A DNA stretch of 64,000 nucleotides, from contig NZ_BAABWE010000004.1 of NCBI RefSeq assembly GCF_040371755.1, forward strand, positions 186,001 through 250,000. The letters are read 5' to 3'. Shown in pieces: positions 44,213 through 53,472 of the stretch. Positions within the stretch are counted from its first letter, which is position 1. Each line of letters opens with the position of its first letter. The stretch is from Bermanella sp040371755. GTDB taxonomy: Bacteria; Pseudomonadota; Gammaproteobacteria; Pseudomonadales; Oceanobacteraceae. Position numbers and translations under genes: made by a program. Below the pieces are notes generated by a model. That model was not told where the DNA came from, made no database searches, and saw only the letters and a list, made by a program, of their open reading frames with translations.

Positions 44213-44641
44213 TGTTTGCTCTCAGTTTGTTTCTAAAGAAGTAAATTCTACCTGTTGCGGGCGACTGATGGAACCATTGTCATATTGTTGTTTTAAATAT
44301 AATCAGCTTTGCTATGAGGCTTATACTGTTTGCTGAAAAGCTTAATTTCTAACCTTTTTCCGGTCTAAGTCAGGTTTCTTTGTTGGGCTGACTGTTAAAT
44401 GAACAGTACAGGGTGCTAGTATTTTTTACTATTTAATGTATCTAAGGCCGATATACGCCGTTGCTGATACCATGAATCATAAAACTGGTGTTAGATGAAA
44501 GAGTATAAATAGCAATAAAAACCAGAAAACCTGCAATAACCTAAAGCGTTACATGTACGGCTTACAACTTTAATAGTGAGCTTATCTCAGAGAAAATTAG
44601 TCCTAAAAATATTAGACACTGGTCAAAAGGGTTCATTTACT
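44213..44641. other. Intergenic region upstream of the YeeN-like gene
   Basis: About 430 bases between the HIT-gene stop and the YeeN-like start. It contains a small palindrome ACTGTT-AAATG-AACAGT at 44391-44407 that could bind a regulator. No terminator for the HIT gene and no supportable open frame were seen. Confidence 0.45.
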
Positions 44642-45001
44642 TTAGCCCGGTGGCCACTGTAGGTTACGGCCGCCAATGACATGATAATGTAAATGAAACA
44701 CACTCTGGCAAGCATCTGCGCCGTTATTCACTACTAAGCGAAAGGCTTCGCCGATGCCGGCATCCTCCGCCACTTGATTAGCCACTAAATTTAAATGACC
44801 AAGCAGGGTTTTATCTTCTGATGTTGCGTCACATAGTCGTGGAATAGGTTTTTTAGGAATGATTAGAATATGTATAGGTGCCGCTGGCATAATATCTTTA
44901 AAAGCCAGACATAAGTCGTCTTCATAAACGATATCAGCGGGCACTTCTTTATTAATGATTTTACTAAAAATAGTTTCATCACTGGGTGCAGGCTTTTGCA
45001 T
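44642..45001 (-). CDS. hinT: HIT-family nucleoside phosphoramidase (HinT-like)
   Basis: A 119-residue histidine-triad hydrolase acting on AMP-linked phosphoramidates. It contains ETIFSKIINKEVPADIVYEDD and the triad HLHYHVIGG near the C terminus. The ATG at 45001 has GGAG six bases upstream and gives the usual family length; an ATG at 45013 has no ribosome site. It begins 12 bases after the membrane-protein gene and shares its strand, so it is probably on the same transcript as the three-gene channel cluster upstream. HinT is usually encoded elsewhere, so the link may only be transcriptional. Confidence 0.9.
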   Translation of the reverse strand: MQKPAPSDETIFSKIINKEVPADIVYEDDLCLAFKDIMPAAPIHILIIPKKPIPRLCDATSEDKTLLGHLNLVANQVAEDAGIGEAFRLVVNNGADACQSVFHLHYHVIGGRNLQWPPG

Positions 45002-45013
45002 ATTGGGCTCCAT

Positions 45014-45808
45014 TTATGATTGAGCTTTAGAAAGCTTGTCGCGCAAACTAGCTATATCTTTTAATCGATTAAACCAAAATGGCGCACCAAGGGAAATTAA
45101 AATGCTGCTAAAGATGATCCCTAACCAATTTGTTAAACTCGCAACGCTTATTGAAAGATAATATGTTACCCATTCATTTGGTGTAATTTTAAAGTTTAAC
45201 GCTTGCAAGGAATCTTGCAGATTTTCTAAATTAGCTTGTTCAATGTTAAGGGGATCTTCTAACTGCTTTGAGGCGTTTATTGCTTGGTGGCGTAATAAGC
45301 TATCTTCATTTAATTGTTGTAGTAGTGAAAAACAATTTAGTTGAAATACAAAACAGATTACAAACGCCATAACGATACTAATTTGATGCATCCATTGTTT
45401 AAAGCGTTGGCTCATTACTTCTTCAATAATTGAAAAATGTTTAATTACGTTTTGTTTTAGTTGCTCTTTCTGGTCAATACTCATCTCTGGAGTATCATTG
45501 ATTGTATCAATTAATTGTTTTTGGTTGATGCTGGTTACCTTAATTTTATTACTAGAAAAATTAATTGGTAAGGCGGTTGAATGAAGCTCAGATGATGCAT
45601 GCCTCTCAATTTGCGCCATTATTTTTTTAGCCGCATCATGCTCAATGGTGTTTAGGTTTTCTAGAAAGTGAAGGATGACTGATTTAAAGTTTTTAAAGCG
45701 TAAATCGAATGCGGCCTGTGCTCCCTGTACTAAAGCGGTAACCAATAGACTAAACAGCAGCATGATAGCTACAAAGCCAGTTAAAATACCAAGTATATCC
45801 ATTAGCAT
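45014..45808 (-). CDS. Unrecognised helical membrane protein of the MscS/P-loop cluster
   Basis: A 264-residue membrane protein. Hydrophobic helices are at about residues 5-32, 140-162 and 215-245. The first is followed by a soluble helical region (QGAQAAFDLRFKNFKSVILHFLENL) and the C terminus has GAPFWFNRLKDIASLRDKL. I do not recognise a named family, though the FWFNRL ending is seen in other bacterial membrane proteins of unknown role. AGGAT eight bases before the ATG. It follows the channel gene by 58 bases and precedes the HIT gene by 12, consistent with an operon. Confidence 0.7.
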   Translation of the reverse strand: MLMDILGILTGFVAIMLLFSLLVTALVQGAQAAFDLRFKNFKSVILHFLENLNTIEHDAAKKIMAQIERHASSELHSTALPINFSSNKIKVTSINQKQLIDTINDTPEMSIDQKEQLKQNVIKHFSIIEEVMSQRFKQWMHQISIVMAFVICFVFQLNCFSLLQQLNEDSLLRHQAINASKQLEDPLNIEQANLENLQDSLQALNFKITPNEWVTYYLSISVASLTNWLGIIFSSILISLGAPFWFNRLKDIASLRDKLSKAQS

Positions 45809-45866
45809 AATAAGATCCTTTTTATTTTTTTAGTATTATGCCTAATTGGCTTTTAATGTGTAGGTT

Positions 45867-46694
45867 TTATTTTAAATTCTCAAGGGGTGGCGCATTGTTA
45901 GTAAATACACTGCCAATAAACAGTTGTTTTTCTTGAAGGGCTTCAATAATTCTTTCTGCAATGTCTGTGGCCATGGCTTTTTCTAAACGCACATCTAATA
46001 CATAGGCTTTTACTTTTAAGTGGTAATAAAAGTCACGTTCAAAAACAGGAAAAACGGTAGCAGAAATAGGCTTCTTTAAATAGACATAGTAACTGCATTT
46101 AGCCGCGTTCAACGCTATGCTTTTTAATTGGGAAACTGGAATACTTACTGGTAAGTGCAAGTCAATAGCCACCATTTCGTTAAGTTCACCGTTATTCGCG
46201 TTACTGATGGGCATTTTTAAAATATCAGCATTAGGTACGGTAATAACATTATCATCAAATGTATGAAGTTTAGTTGTACTTAAGTCCAAACTAATCACCT
46301 CGCCATAGTGTTCGCCAACTTGAATCATATCGCCAATTTTGAAACGTGGAGAGATGGCCATCATTACCCCAGCCACAAGATTACGAATGGCATCTTGTGA
46401 AGCTAAGCCTAATGCCAAACCTAGTGAGCCTAGAGACGCATAAATTACGGACTGTGGAGGATGAATAATACCTAAAACAATATATAGAATGGAAATTAGC
46501 CAAAGAGCTACTCGTATTACTGGGTATGTTTGTGACAGTTGTATTCTATATTTTGGGTTGTAATTAACTAACGAGTCAATTAGCCAACGGATTCCAAATA
46601 ACATTAGCCATGTGGCTAGTATGGTTAATGCAATGGATAGTAGTGTTGCATAAGAAAATAAATTGAAAAACTGCTCAAATATATTGATATCCAT
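45867..46694 (-). CDS. MscS-family mechanosensitive-type ion channel
   Basis: A 275-residue channel with three membrane helices and the MscS pore helix SLGLALGLASQDAIRNLVAGVMMAI, followed by the beta domain (FKIGDMIQVGEHYGEVISLDLSTTKL) and the VPNADILKMPISN segment. Length is that of a minimal MscS. Most such channels relieve osmotic pressure. Its placement here, seven bases after a P-loop protein gene and before a membrane protein, raises the possibility that its gating is controlled by a partner. AGGTG supplies the ribosome site. Confidence 0.92.
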   Translation of the reverse strand: MDINIFEQFFNLFSYATLLSIALTILATWLMLFGIRWLIDSLVNYNPKYRIQLSQTYPVIRVALWLISILYIVLGIIHPPQSVIYASLGSLGLALGLASQDAIRNLVAGVMMAISPRFKIGDMIQVGEHYGEVISLDLSTTKLHTFDDNVITVPNADILKMPISNANNGELNEMVAIDLHLPVSIPVSQLKSIALNAAKCSYYVYLKKPISATVFPVFERDFYYHLKVKAYVLDVRLEKAMATDIAERIIEALQEKQLFIGSVFTNNAPPLENLK

Positions 46695-46701
46695 GGGGCA
46701 C

Positions 46702-47880
46702 CTAGTACAAATAATTCATGGAAATAAGATAACGTATTACCACTGCACAGATTATTAGTTTCATCTGATAAACAGGGTTTACAGCATTGTCTTCCGTGAT
46801 ATCTAAAATACCCAAAACTCTTAGGTGCTCAAGTATCATTTTACTTTCGTTGTGAGACATACGGAAAATTTTGGCGTGTTCTCGAACCGCTAACTGGCCA
46901 TGTGTACTGATTTCTGCCAAGGTGAATAATTCTGATTGTGTCAGTTTTTTCAACGGAGTGGTGTCTATTTCTCCTGGCTTCATTAAAAAGATACTTTGCG
47001 GTTTAGTACCATGGGTCAGATGGTTTAAACAATAAAATAGTCCAAGCTCAACACAACCTTTACTGCGCTTGGCAATGTTATGCAGCGGACCTTTTTCTTT
47101 ATGAAGTTTATCAGTGGGAATGTCGTTGATGATATTGAAGCCAGCATATGAAAACCTATTAATGAGTAATTCACGCATTTGGCTTTCACTAAAATTTGAT
47201 ACATGTTGCTGGTGTGAGATCAAATTTTCAAAAGAATATCCATAACATAATCTACGCCAAGCTTGATCTTCTGCGGCTAACAACCAAAAGTGATGCCCTC
47301 TACTGGCTAAAATAACAGCGCTAAAGCAGTCAATAACCGCCTGTGCAGCGAGCGTGCGTTGGACCAGTAAATGTAAGTTGTCGATAGCAATGACCATGGG
47401 CGGTAACTGGTTCACTAGATCAATGAAATCGTCCAGTTTGTAATCTTGATTCTCAATTCCTAAGGCTTTAGCTATCGTATTGATAACCTCTTGTTCATTA
47501 GAGAGGCGTTTATTTAAAGGAAGTAATTTATAAGGCTTTTCTTTTTGTTTTAGGTCATTTACAAAAACATTTAGTAAGGTTGATAATCCCGTCCCTTTTT
47601 CACCATAGATTGCACAACTTACATTGCGACCGTTTTCCCATAGTTGATAACTATTGTGCAAAAATTTTAAATCTTTTCGTTCAATGATTCGGGCATCTAG
47701 ACCACCCAGAGGGCCATCGTAGAAAGCACTTTTCAACCCAGCATCAAGGGAATGATAAAAATCAGATTGATAAAATAAGCTTACTTGATCAAGGGGAACG
47801 GTTTGATCTTCTTTTGTAGAGAACCAATCTTTGGTCAGATGCTGCCATTGATCACTGAGCCAGTTTTTTGTATTTGGCAT
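46702..47880 (-). CDS. AAA/STAND-like P-loop protein with altered Walker A
   Basis: A 392-residue soluble protein. An ExeA-like P-loop domain spans about residues 65-260; Walker A reads GEKGTGLST (residues 93-101), with Leu99 (codon TTA) where lysine is nearly universal. Walker B is MVIAIDNLHLL with Asp167. A helical region is followed by a winged-helix-like segment (SELFTLAEIS, LAVREHAKIFRMSHNESKMILEHLRVLG, split here) and a short hydrophobic C-terminal tail (IICAVVIRYLI). It may bind nucleotide weakly or not hydrolyse it. AGGA about eleven bases before the ATG. First gene of the leftward cluster with the MscS channel. Confidence 0.75.
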   Translation of the reverse strand: MPNTKNWLSDQWQHLTKDWFSTKEDQTVPLDQVSLFYQSDFYHSLDAGLKSAFYDGPLGGLDARIIERKDLKFLHNSYQLWENGRNVSCAIYGEKGTGLSTLLNVFVNDLKQKEKPYKLLPLNKRLSNEQEVINTIAKALGIENQDYKLDDFIDLVNQLPPMVIAIDNLHLLVQRTLAAQAVIDCFSAVILASRGHHFWLLAAEDQAWRRLCYGYSFENLISHQQHVSNFSESQMRELLINRFSYAGFNIINDIPTDKLHKEKGPLHNIAKRSKGCVELGLFYCLNHLTHGTKPQSIFLMKPGEIDTTPLKKLTQSELFTLAEISTHGQLAVREHAKIFRMSHNESKMILEHLRVLGILDITEDNAVNPVYQMKLIICAVVIRYLISMNYLY

Positions 47881-48077
47881 ATTAATAATGTCCTGATGAT
47901 AATTTGAGTATGCCAGTGAAGAGGCCTAGATGTCATTACCTCAAATAAAAATGTGGTGTATGCCTATTACTGGTTTTGCATTACTGGCTCAATGATAGGT
48001 TTATTTAAGTGAAAGGGGTTGGTTGTGAATTAGAATTACTTCTTGTGATTTTGCTAGGCTATTGATTTTTGGGCAAT

Positions 48078-48107
48078 AAAAAATCCCGAGCATGCCTGCA
48101 CGGGATT
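48078..48107 (-). terminator. Rho-independent terminator after ilvE
   Basis: On the minus strand a seven-base stem AATCCCG/CGGGATT with a 12-base loop is followed by a run of Ts. It lies 27 bases past the ilvE stop and separates glnE-ilvE from the channel cluster. Confidence 0.82.
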
Positions 48108-48133
48108 CTAAAAATAAAGCGATGCTGTGTTAG

Positions 48134-49129
48134 TTAGATTTTTGTCAACCAACCAAACTTGTCTTCCGCTTTACCCCATTGAATATCATTCAATGCTTGG
48201 CGCAGTTTTAATGTGGTTTCACCAGCGTCACCAGAGCCTACGGTAATTTCTTCGTCGTTATGGATTAACGTGCCCACAGGGGTAAGAACCGCAGCAGTAC
48301 CAGAAAGTGCTGCTTCAGTGCCTGGCTTTTGTGCTCGCTCAATTAATTCGCTCACAGTGAAATTACGTTCGGTTACGGTCATGCCCATATCGCGAGCAAT
48401 GGTCAGAATCGAATCGCGAGTAATACCGTGTAAGAAGGAGCTGTCCAACCCTTTAGTGATGATTTCGTTACCATCAATTAATATAAAGTTAGCGGCACCG
48501 GTTTCTTGTACGTCACCATTCGGGCAAAACAGCACTTGGTCTGCGTTGCTTTCTTTACGGGCGCGTGCAATCGGGCCAAGTGCGCTGGCATAGTTGCCGC
48601 CGCTTTTAATCATTCCCATGTGGGCTGCGCAACGAGCACCGTTTTCTTCTAGTAATAGACGCAGTGGTTTCACGCCTCCTGCAAAGTAATCTCCAACTGG
48701 CGAAAGCAGTACATATAAAAGTGAGGTCTCAGATGAAACCGCCGCTTTGCCGATGCTAGCTTCATTGCCAATATGTGTTGGGCGAATGTACATAGAACCC
48801 GGTGGGTTAGGTACTTCGTCAGCATACATTTCAACAATTTGCGTGATCATGCTACTAAGTTGTGCTTTGTCGATGGCTGGTAAAAACAGTAGGTCAGTAC
48901 TTTGAGCCATGCGCTCAATGTTAGCATCCATACGGAAAATATTGACGCTACCGTCTTGGTGTTTGAATGCTTTTAAGCCTTCAAAACACGTGCTTGAATA
49001 ATGCAAGACGTGGGCACCGGGGTGCATCTCCAACTTATCAGAAGGAACAATGCTAGAAGATGTCCATGAATTGTTTTCAAAGGTTGCCAATGCCATTTTA
49101 GGCATGAAAACGGTTCCGAATGCGGCCAT
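48134..49129 (-). CDS. ilvE: Branched-chain amino acid aminotransferase
   Basis: PLP enzyme for the last step of valine, leucine and isoleucine synthesis. The 331 residues fit the class II type with LHYSSTCFEGLKAF, and the PLP lysine is Lys175 in MIKSGGNYAS. The C-terminal ALSGTAAVLTPVG segment is present. AGGAA supports the ATG at 49129. It follows glnE by 72 bases on the same strand, an order also found in Pseudomonas, and ends at a clear terminator. Confidence 0.95.
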   Translation of the reverse strand: MAAFGTVFMPKMALATFENNSWTSSSIVPSDKLEMHPGAHVLHYSSTCFEGLKAFKHQDGSVNIFRMDANIERMAQSTDLLFLPAIDKAQLSSMITQIVEMYADEVPNPPGSMYIRPTHIGNEASIGKAAVSSETSLLYVLLSPVGDYFAGGVKPLRLLLEENGARCAAHMGMIKSGGNYASALGPIARARKESNADQVLFCPNGDVQETGAANFILIDGNEIITKGLDSSFLHGITRDSILTIARDMGMTVTERNFTVSELIERAQKPGTEAALSGTAAVLTPVGTLIHNDEEITVGSGDAGETTLKLRQALNDIQWGKAEDKFGWLTKI

Positions 49130-49150
49130 TACTTATTCCTAACTATTCAC

Positions 49151-49170
49151 TGAACGCCTTACAGCGTTCA
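49151..49170 (-). repeat. Hairpin between glnE and ilvE
   Basis: A seven-base stem TGAACGC/GCGTTCA with a six-base loop in the 72-base glnE-ilvE gap. No T run follows, so it is more likely an mRNA processing or stability element than a terminator. Confidence 0.4.
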
Positions 49171-49201
49171 ATATTACTATTCTTTGATGCACATAGTAGG
49201 C

Positions 49202-52087
49202 TTAGTTAATCGGGCCTGTGTGCATAATTTTTTGCCAAAGTGTTTTAACCGTGTCGATGTGGGGGATTAACCCAGCTTGGTCGAGCTCATGGGGGTCTAA
49301 CAGTAACTTTTGGTTCTGTAAGGCCCGACGGTGTGCCATTGAGCGATAGGCGATATAGGCCTGTTTGAGGGCTTCACTTTGCTTAGGGTCGATGACGTTT
49401 TTTGACGCTAAGGTTTCCAGTAGACGAATGTTATCAGTCCAAGACAGCAAATCTGAGTATTGCTCACAGTAAGCCAGTACGAAGTACTGTACCATGAATT
49501 CGATATCCACTATGCCGCCCGCATCCTGCTTTAACTGGAATTGGGTTTTGCCCACACTTTGAGAGCCTAGATTATCGCGCATTTTATCGCGCATTTCTCG
49601 TACTTCTTGCTGTAGTTTCTGAGGATTTCGTTGTTTTGTGAGGATTTCCCCTCGGATATGGGTGTATTTCTTGGCTACTTGCTCATCACCGGTTATAACG
49701 CGAGCACGAATTAAGGCTTGGTGTTCCCATGTCCAAGCTTCGTCTTGCTGATATTTCTCGAAGGCGTTTAATGAGGCGACGATCATACCGCTGGCTCCAC
49801 TGGGGCGCAGACGCATGTCGGCTTCGTACAATTGTCCTGCGCGAGTAGTCGTGTTTAATATATGAATAAGGCGCTGCCCCATGCGGGTGTAAAACACGCC
49901 GTTCTCAAGTTCTCGCTCGCCTTTTGTGTACTTGTTTGGGGTGCCGTTGTGCAGGAAAACCATGTCGAGGTCTGAGCCGTAACTTAACTCGATACCGCCT
50001 AATTTACCGTAACCTAAAATTAAAAATTCAGGGGTAGTGACGGCTTCGTTTTGAGTGTTACTTGGATAGCCGTATTTATCCACCATTTGCTCCCATGCAA
50101 GCCACAGGGCTTTTTCTAAAATTGTTTCGGCAAGCCACGTTAGGTGATCACTTACTTTCATTAAGGGTAGTACGCCAGTTATATCACTGGCGGCGATTTG
50201 CAGCTTATGGGCACTGGCATAGTGCCTTAAGGTGTCCATTTGTTCTTCTAAATCTTGTGGCTCTATGCGTAATAGCCTTTGCTCAAGGTCAGCTTTTAAG
50301 GTGGCTTTATCGCTAGGGTTATAAAGGTGGGCTGGATGCAAAAGCTCATCTAATAAAATGGGGGATTGGGTAATGCTTTTGGCAATCCACGGACTGGCTT
50401 CACATAAGCGCACTAGCTGTTGTAAGGCGTTAGGGTTTTCACTTAGTAATACTAGGTATGCTGTGCGTCGTAGAATTGCCTCAATAAGTGGAACCAGTCG
50501 CTCTAGGGTTTGTTGAGGATGCTGGCTTTCCCATAAGGCTTTAAGTAAAAGGGGCATTGCTTTATCTAGCCGCTGTTTACCAATGGCTTGCATTTTATGC
50601 TCAGCCAAGTTTCTTAGGTTTTCTAAGGTGGCTTGCAATTGCGCGGTATTGAGTGGGTCGTCGCCCAAGTCATCTTCTGGGCTTTGAAACCAAATATGTC
50701 GCCAGCTTTCTAGATCGGTCTGCTGGTTAGTTTCTTCTTCCTCAGCCACAATGTGTTCAAAGTGCAGCATGACTTTTTCACGCTGGGTATCAAGTTTGAT
50801 TAAAAAACTCGACCAGTCAGTAAAGCCCATGTAACAAGCAATACGAGCTTGATTTAATTCATCCATGGGAAGGGTTTGGCTTTGCTCATCGTTTAAGCCC
50901 TGAATGGCGTGTTCGGTCTCTCTTAAAAAGTGATAGGCGGCTAGTAGATCTTGTACCGCTTGAAAAGGCAGGTATTCGTTTGCCTCAAGGAATTGAAACA
51001 CTTTAAAAATATTAGGTTGCTGTAGTTCGGATTCTTGTCCGCCACGAATTAATTGAAATGCCTGAGCAATAAATTCTATTTCACGAATCCCGCCACTGCC
51101 TAGTTTCACATTATTGCCTAGGTTGCGACGAACGGTTTCTTGGCGAATGCGTGACTTCATGTCTCGTAAGGATTCAAATGCGCTAAAATCCACATATTTA
51201 CGATAACTAAATGGACGCAATATCTGCATGAGTTCATTAATATGATGGGCTTCCCCTGTCACAGCGCGCGCTTTGATCATGGCGTAGCGTTCCCAGTCGC
51301 GGCCTTGATCATGGTAGTAGTTTTCAATGGAGTTAAGGTTCATAACAAGGGGGCCAGACTGACCATAAGGGCGTAAGCGCATATCAACACGATATACAAA
51401 CCCGTCTGCGGTAACTTTATCTAGGCTTTGAATTAATGCTTGTCCGAGCTTGGTAAAATATTCTTGATTAGAAATACTTTTTTGCCCGTCTATTGCTTGA
51501 GTCTCACCGTTTTCTGCAAATACAAAAATTAAATCGATATCGCTTGATAGGTTAAGCTCCCCCGCGCCTTGTTTACCCATGGCAATAACAATCAACGACT
51601 GAGGCTCTTTTGATTTTTTAGCTACGGGCTGGCCGTATCGAGCTTGTAATCGTTCATTTAGCCATTCAACCGTACAGCGAATGCACATATCAGCTAGCTG
51701 GGTTAATTCAAATAGCATGCTTGGCAGACTACTTAAGCGGTTGATATCACGGTGAATTAAGCGCATTTGGTGTAAACGACGAAATTCTCTTAATGTTTTG
51801 TACAGTTGGTTGTCGTCTGTACATTGATTTAATAATTGCTGTAACTGTTTTTCAATTTCGCAGCAGTCAAGTGGCTCAGTTAGAAACTTATTGTTAAACA
51901 ACTGGCTAGCAATATCAGGGAAGTGATTAAAACTGGTAAACACATAATCACTTAACGTGAGGGTTTTAAGTACAGAGTTATTTTCAAGGCTTGGATTAAG
52001 CTCTGGGTGTTTAGAGACCAATTGTGAAAAGATGCTTTGACGTTTAGTGGAAAAGTCATTTAACGAAGCAGGTAAGTCTGACCACAT
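49202..52087 (-). CDS. glnE: Bifunctional glutamine synthetase adenylyltransferase/adenylyl-removing enzyme
   Basis: Controls glutamine synthetase by adding and removing AMP in response to PII proteins. The 961 residues hold two nucleotidyltransferase domains: the N-terminal removing domain with LSSDIDLIFVF near residue 180, and the C-terminal adding domain with YGSDLDMVFLHNG near 703, linked by the helical region that senses PII and glutamine. Both metal-binding Asp pairs are intact. AAGGA precedes the ATG. Fits with ptsP in this window as part of nitrogen control. Confidence 0.96.
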   Translation of the reverse strand: MWSDLPASLNDFSTKRQSIFSQLVSKHPELNPSLENNSVLKTLTLSDYVFTSFNHFPDIASQLFNNKFLTEPLDCCEIEKQLQQLLNQCTDDNQLYKTLREFRRLHQMRLIHRDINRLSSLPSMLFELTQLADMCIRCTVEWLNERLQARYGQPVAKKSKEPQSLIVIAMGKQGAGELNLSSDIDLIFVFAENGETQAIDGQKSISNQEYFTKLGQALIQSLDKVTADGFVYRVDMRLRPYGQSGPLVMNLNSIENYYHDQGRDWERYAMIKARAVTGEAHHINELMQILRPFSYRKYVDFSAFESLRDMKSRIRQETVRRNLGNNVKLGSGGIREIEFIAQAFQLIRGGQESELQQPNIFKVFQFLEANEYLPFQAVQDLLAAYHFLRETEHAIQGLNDEQSQTLPMDELNQARIACYMGFTDWSSFLIKLDTQREKVMLHFEHIVAEEEETNQQTDLESWRHIWFQSPEDDLGDDPLNTAQLQATLENLRNLAEHKMQAIGKQRLDKAMPLLLKALWESQHPQQTLERLVPLIEAILRRTAYLVLLSENPNALQQLVRLCEASPWIAKSITQSPILLDELLHPAHLYNPSDKATLKADLEQRLLRIEPQDLEEQMDTLRHYASAHKLQIAASDITGVLPLMKVSDHLTWLAETILEKALWLAWEQMVDKYGYPSNTQNEAVTTPEFLILGYGKLGGIELSYGSDLDMVFLHNGTPNKYTKGERELENGVFYTRMGQRLIHILNTTTRAGQLYEADMRLRPSGASGMIVASLNAFEKYQQDEAWTWEHQALIRARVITGDEQVAKKYTHIRGEILTKQRNPQKLQQEVREMRDKMRDNLGSQSVGKTQFQLKQDAGGIVDIEFMVQYFVLAYCEQYSDLLSWTDNIRLLETLASKNVIDPKQSEALKQAYIAYRSMAHRRALQNQKLLLDPHELDQAGLIPHIDTVKTLWQKIMHTGPIN

Positions 52088-52260
52088 GGTATTTCCTTAA
52101 CTCACTTAGGCAGGGCGTAGATAGCTATAATTGTAGCCTGAAACTGAATAGCCGTCTTGGGCTTTACGTGTTTAACTTGATATGCTTTTGATGGCAGTTA
52201 GGCTTGAGTTTCGCTTGAAAAGTATGCCATAGTAGTCACGTCCTCCAATCAGTTTTTTCT

Positions 52261-53391
52261 ATGATAATCCAACCATTTAAAAAGACCGAACCAACAAGTG
52301 CTGATCGCCATTTAGTTGGCTCAGATGCACGAATTTTGCGTAAAATTAAACGCACAATAGCCACTGTTTTACTGTTGGTGGTACTGCATGTTGTCGCTAT
52401 GATGGGCTTCGAGTCGTTAACCTTATGGCAGGCAATATGGTTAACTTTGACAACCATTACCACAGTTGGCTATGGGGATTTAAGCGCAAAAACAATGGCA
52501 GGACAAATGTCCACCATAATATTGATATTCATGGCTGCGATTACGATGGTGACGTTTTTAATTCGAGATTACGTCGATTATCGTATTGCTCGTAATGAGC
52601 GCATTCGCTCAGGTTTATGGGATTGGAATATGGAAAACCACATACTAATAATTAATGCCCCAAAATATAATGCTGATAAATTCTTTGAGCGATTAGTGAC
52701 ACAAATTCGTGAAGATGATGATTATACGGATGTGGGTATATTGCTGTTAAATACCTTGTATACAAGTGGTTTGCCTGCGCAACTGAAAGATTTAGGGGTG
52801 CGCCATGTATTGGGAAATGGTAATAACGATCACGACCTACTGCGTGCAGAAGCTAAGCGAGCCAAACATATTTTAGTGCTTGCTCAGGATGAGTACCACG
52901 CCGACAGTGACAGTATTAGTTTTGATATTGCTTATCGGTTATCTGAGCAACATCTTGGACATATTACCCTTGTTGAGTGTGTCGAAGATAATAACCGAAA
53001 GCGTATGTTCGACTTAGAAGTGAAATCCATTTTACGCCCAATTCGCTCTTACCCAGAAATATTGGTGCGGGCCATGGATGCTCCTGGCAGTGAAGTTGTG
53101 ATCGAAGATATGTTCACCCGTAAAGATGATCACCCAGAGCGCTACAGCATGTGGCTAGAAGGGGAGTTATGGGCTGATGTTGTATCGGCTATGTTAAGGG
53201 CAGGAGTTGGGACACCGATGGCCTACATAGATAAAGACGGGCATATTACCGTTCACCCTAGAGGGGATGCACGAGTCTATGCACAATCTGTGATTATCCT
53301 CGTTAAAAGTGATGATGTACCCACCCCAGAAATGGTTCACGATGCATTTCAGCACGCCTTTCAGCAAAAGATTTTAGACGCAGCACAGTAA
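52261..53391 (+). CDS. Two-helix potassium channel with RCK/TrkA-N domain
   Basis: A 376-residue channel subunit. Two membrane helices (about residues 32-52 and 82-104) flank a pore loop with the selectivity filter TVGYGD at residues 68-73. The cytoplasmic part is an RCK/TrkA-N-like domain (about 125-260, HILIINAPKYNADKFFERL) with the GNGNNDHDLLRAEAKRAKHILVL pattern (key residues D, L, A), then a C-terminal domain. The glycine-rich nucleotide motif of classical RCK domains is altered to NAPKYNADK, so its ligand may differ. Divergent from glnE. Confidence 0.9.
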   Translation: MIIQPFKKTEPTSADRHLVGSDARILRKIKRTIATVLLLVVLHVVAMMGFESLTLWQAIWLTLTTITTVGYGDLSAKTMAGQMSTIILIFMAAITMVTFLIRDYVDYRIARNERIRSGLWDWNMENHILIINAPKYNADKFFERLVTQIREDDDYTDVGILLLNTLYTSGLPAQLKDLGVRHVLGNGNNDHDLLRAEAKRAKHILVLAQDEYHADSDSISFDIAYRLSEQHLGHITLVECVEDNNRKRMFDLEVKSILRPIRSYPEILVRAMDAPGSEVVIEDMFTRKDDHPERYSMWLEGELWADVVSAMLRAGVGTPMAYIDKDGHITVHPRGDARVYAQSVIILVKSDDVPTPEMVHDAFQHAFQQKILDAAQ

Positions 53392-53406
53392 CAAGATAGA
53401 ACAAAT

Positions 53407-53465
53407 ATAAATGCCAAATAAAACAGCCAGAGAAATTATTTTGGGCTGTTTTATTTGGCATTTAT
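53407..53465. terminator. 22-bp bidirectional terminator hairpin
   Basis: A perfect 22-base stem (53407-53428 with 53444-53465) and a 15-base loop between the convergent potassium channel and Bcr/CflA genes. Both arms contain a run of four Ts or As next to a GC-rich part (ACAGCC/GGCTGT), so it can end transcription in either direction. Confidence 0.85.
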
Positions 53466-53472
53466 GTATTTA

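Noticed and set aside
44391..44410. LexA-like box (CTGT and ACAG half-sites) upstream of the YeeN-like gene
   Set aside because: The half-sites are separated by seven bases, not the eight of a LexA box, and the neighbouring genes are not SOS genes.
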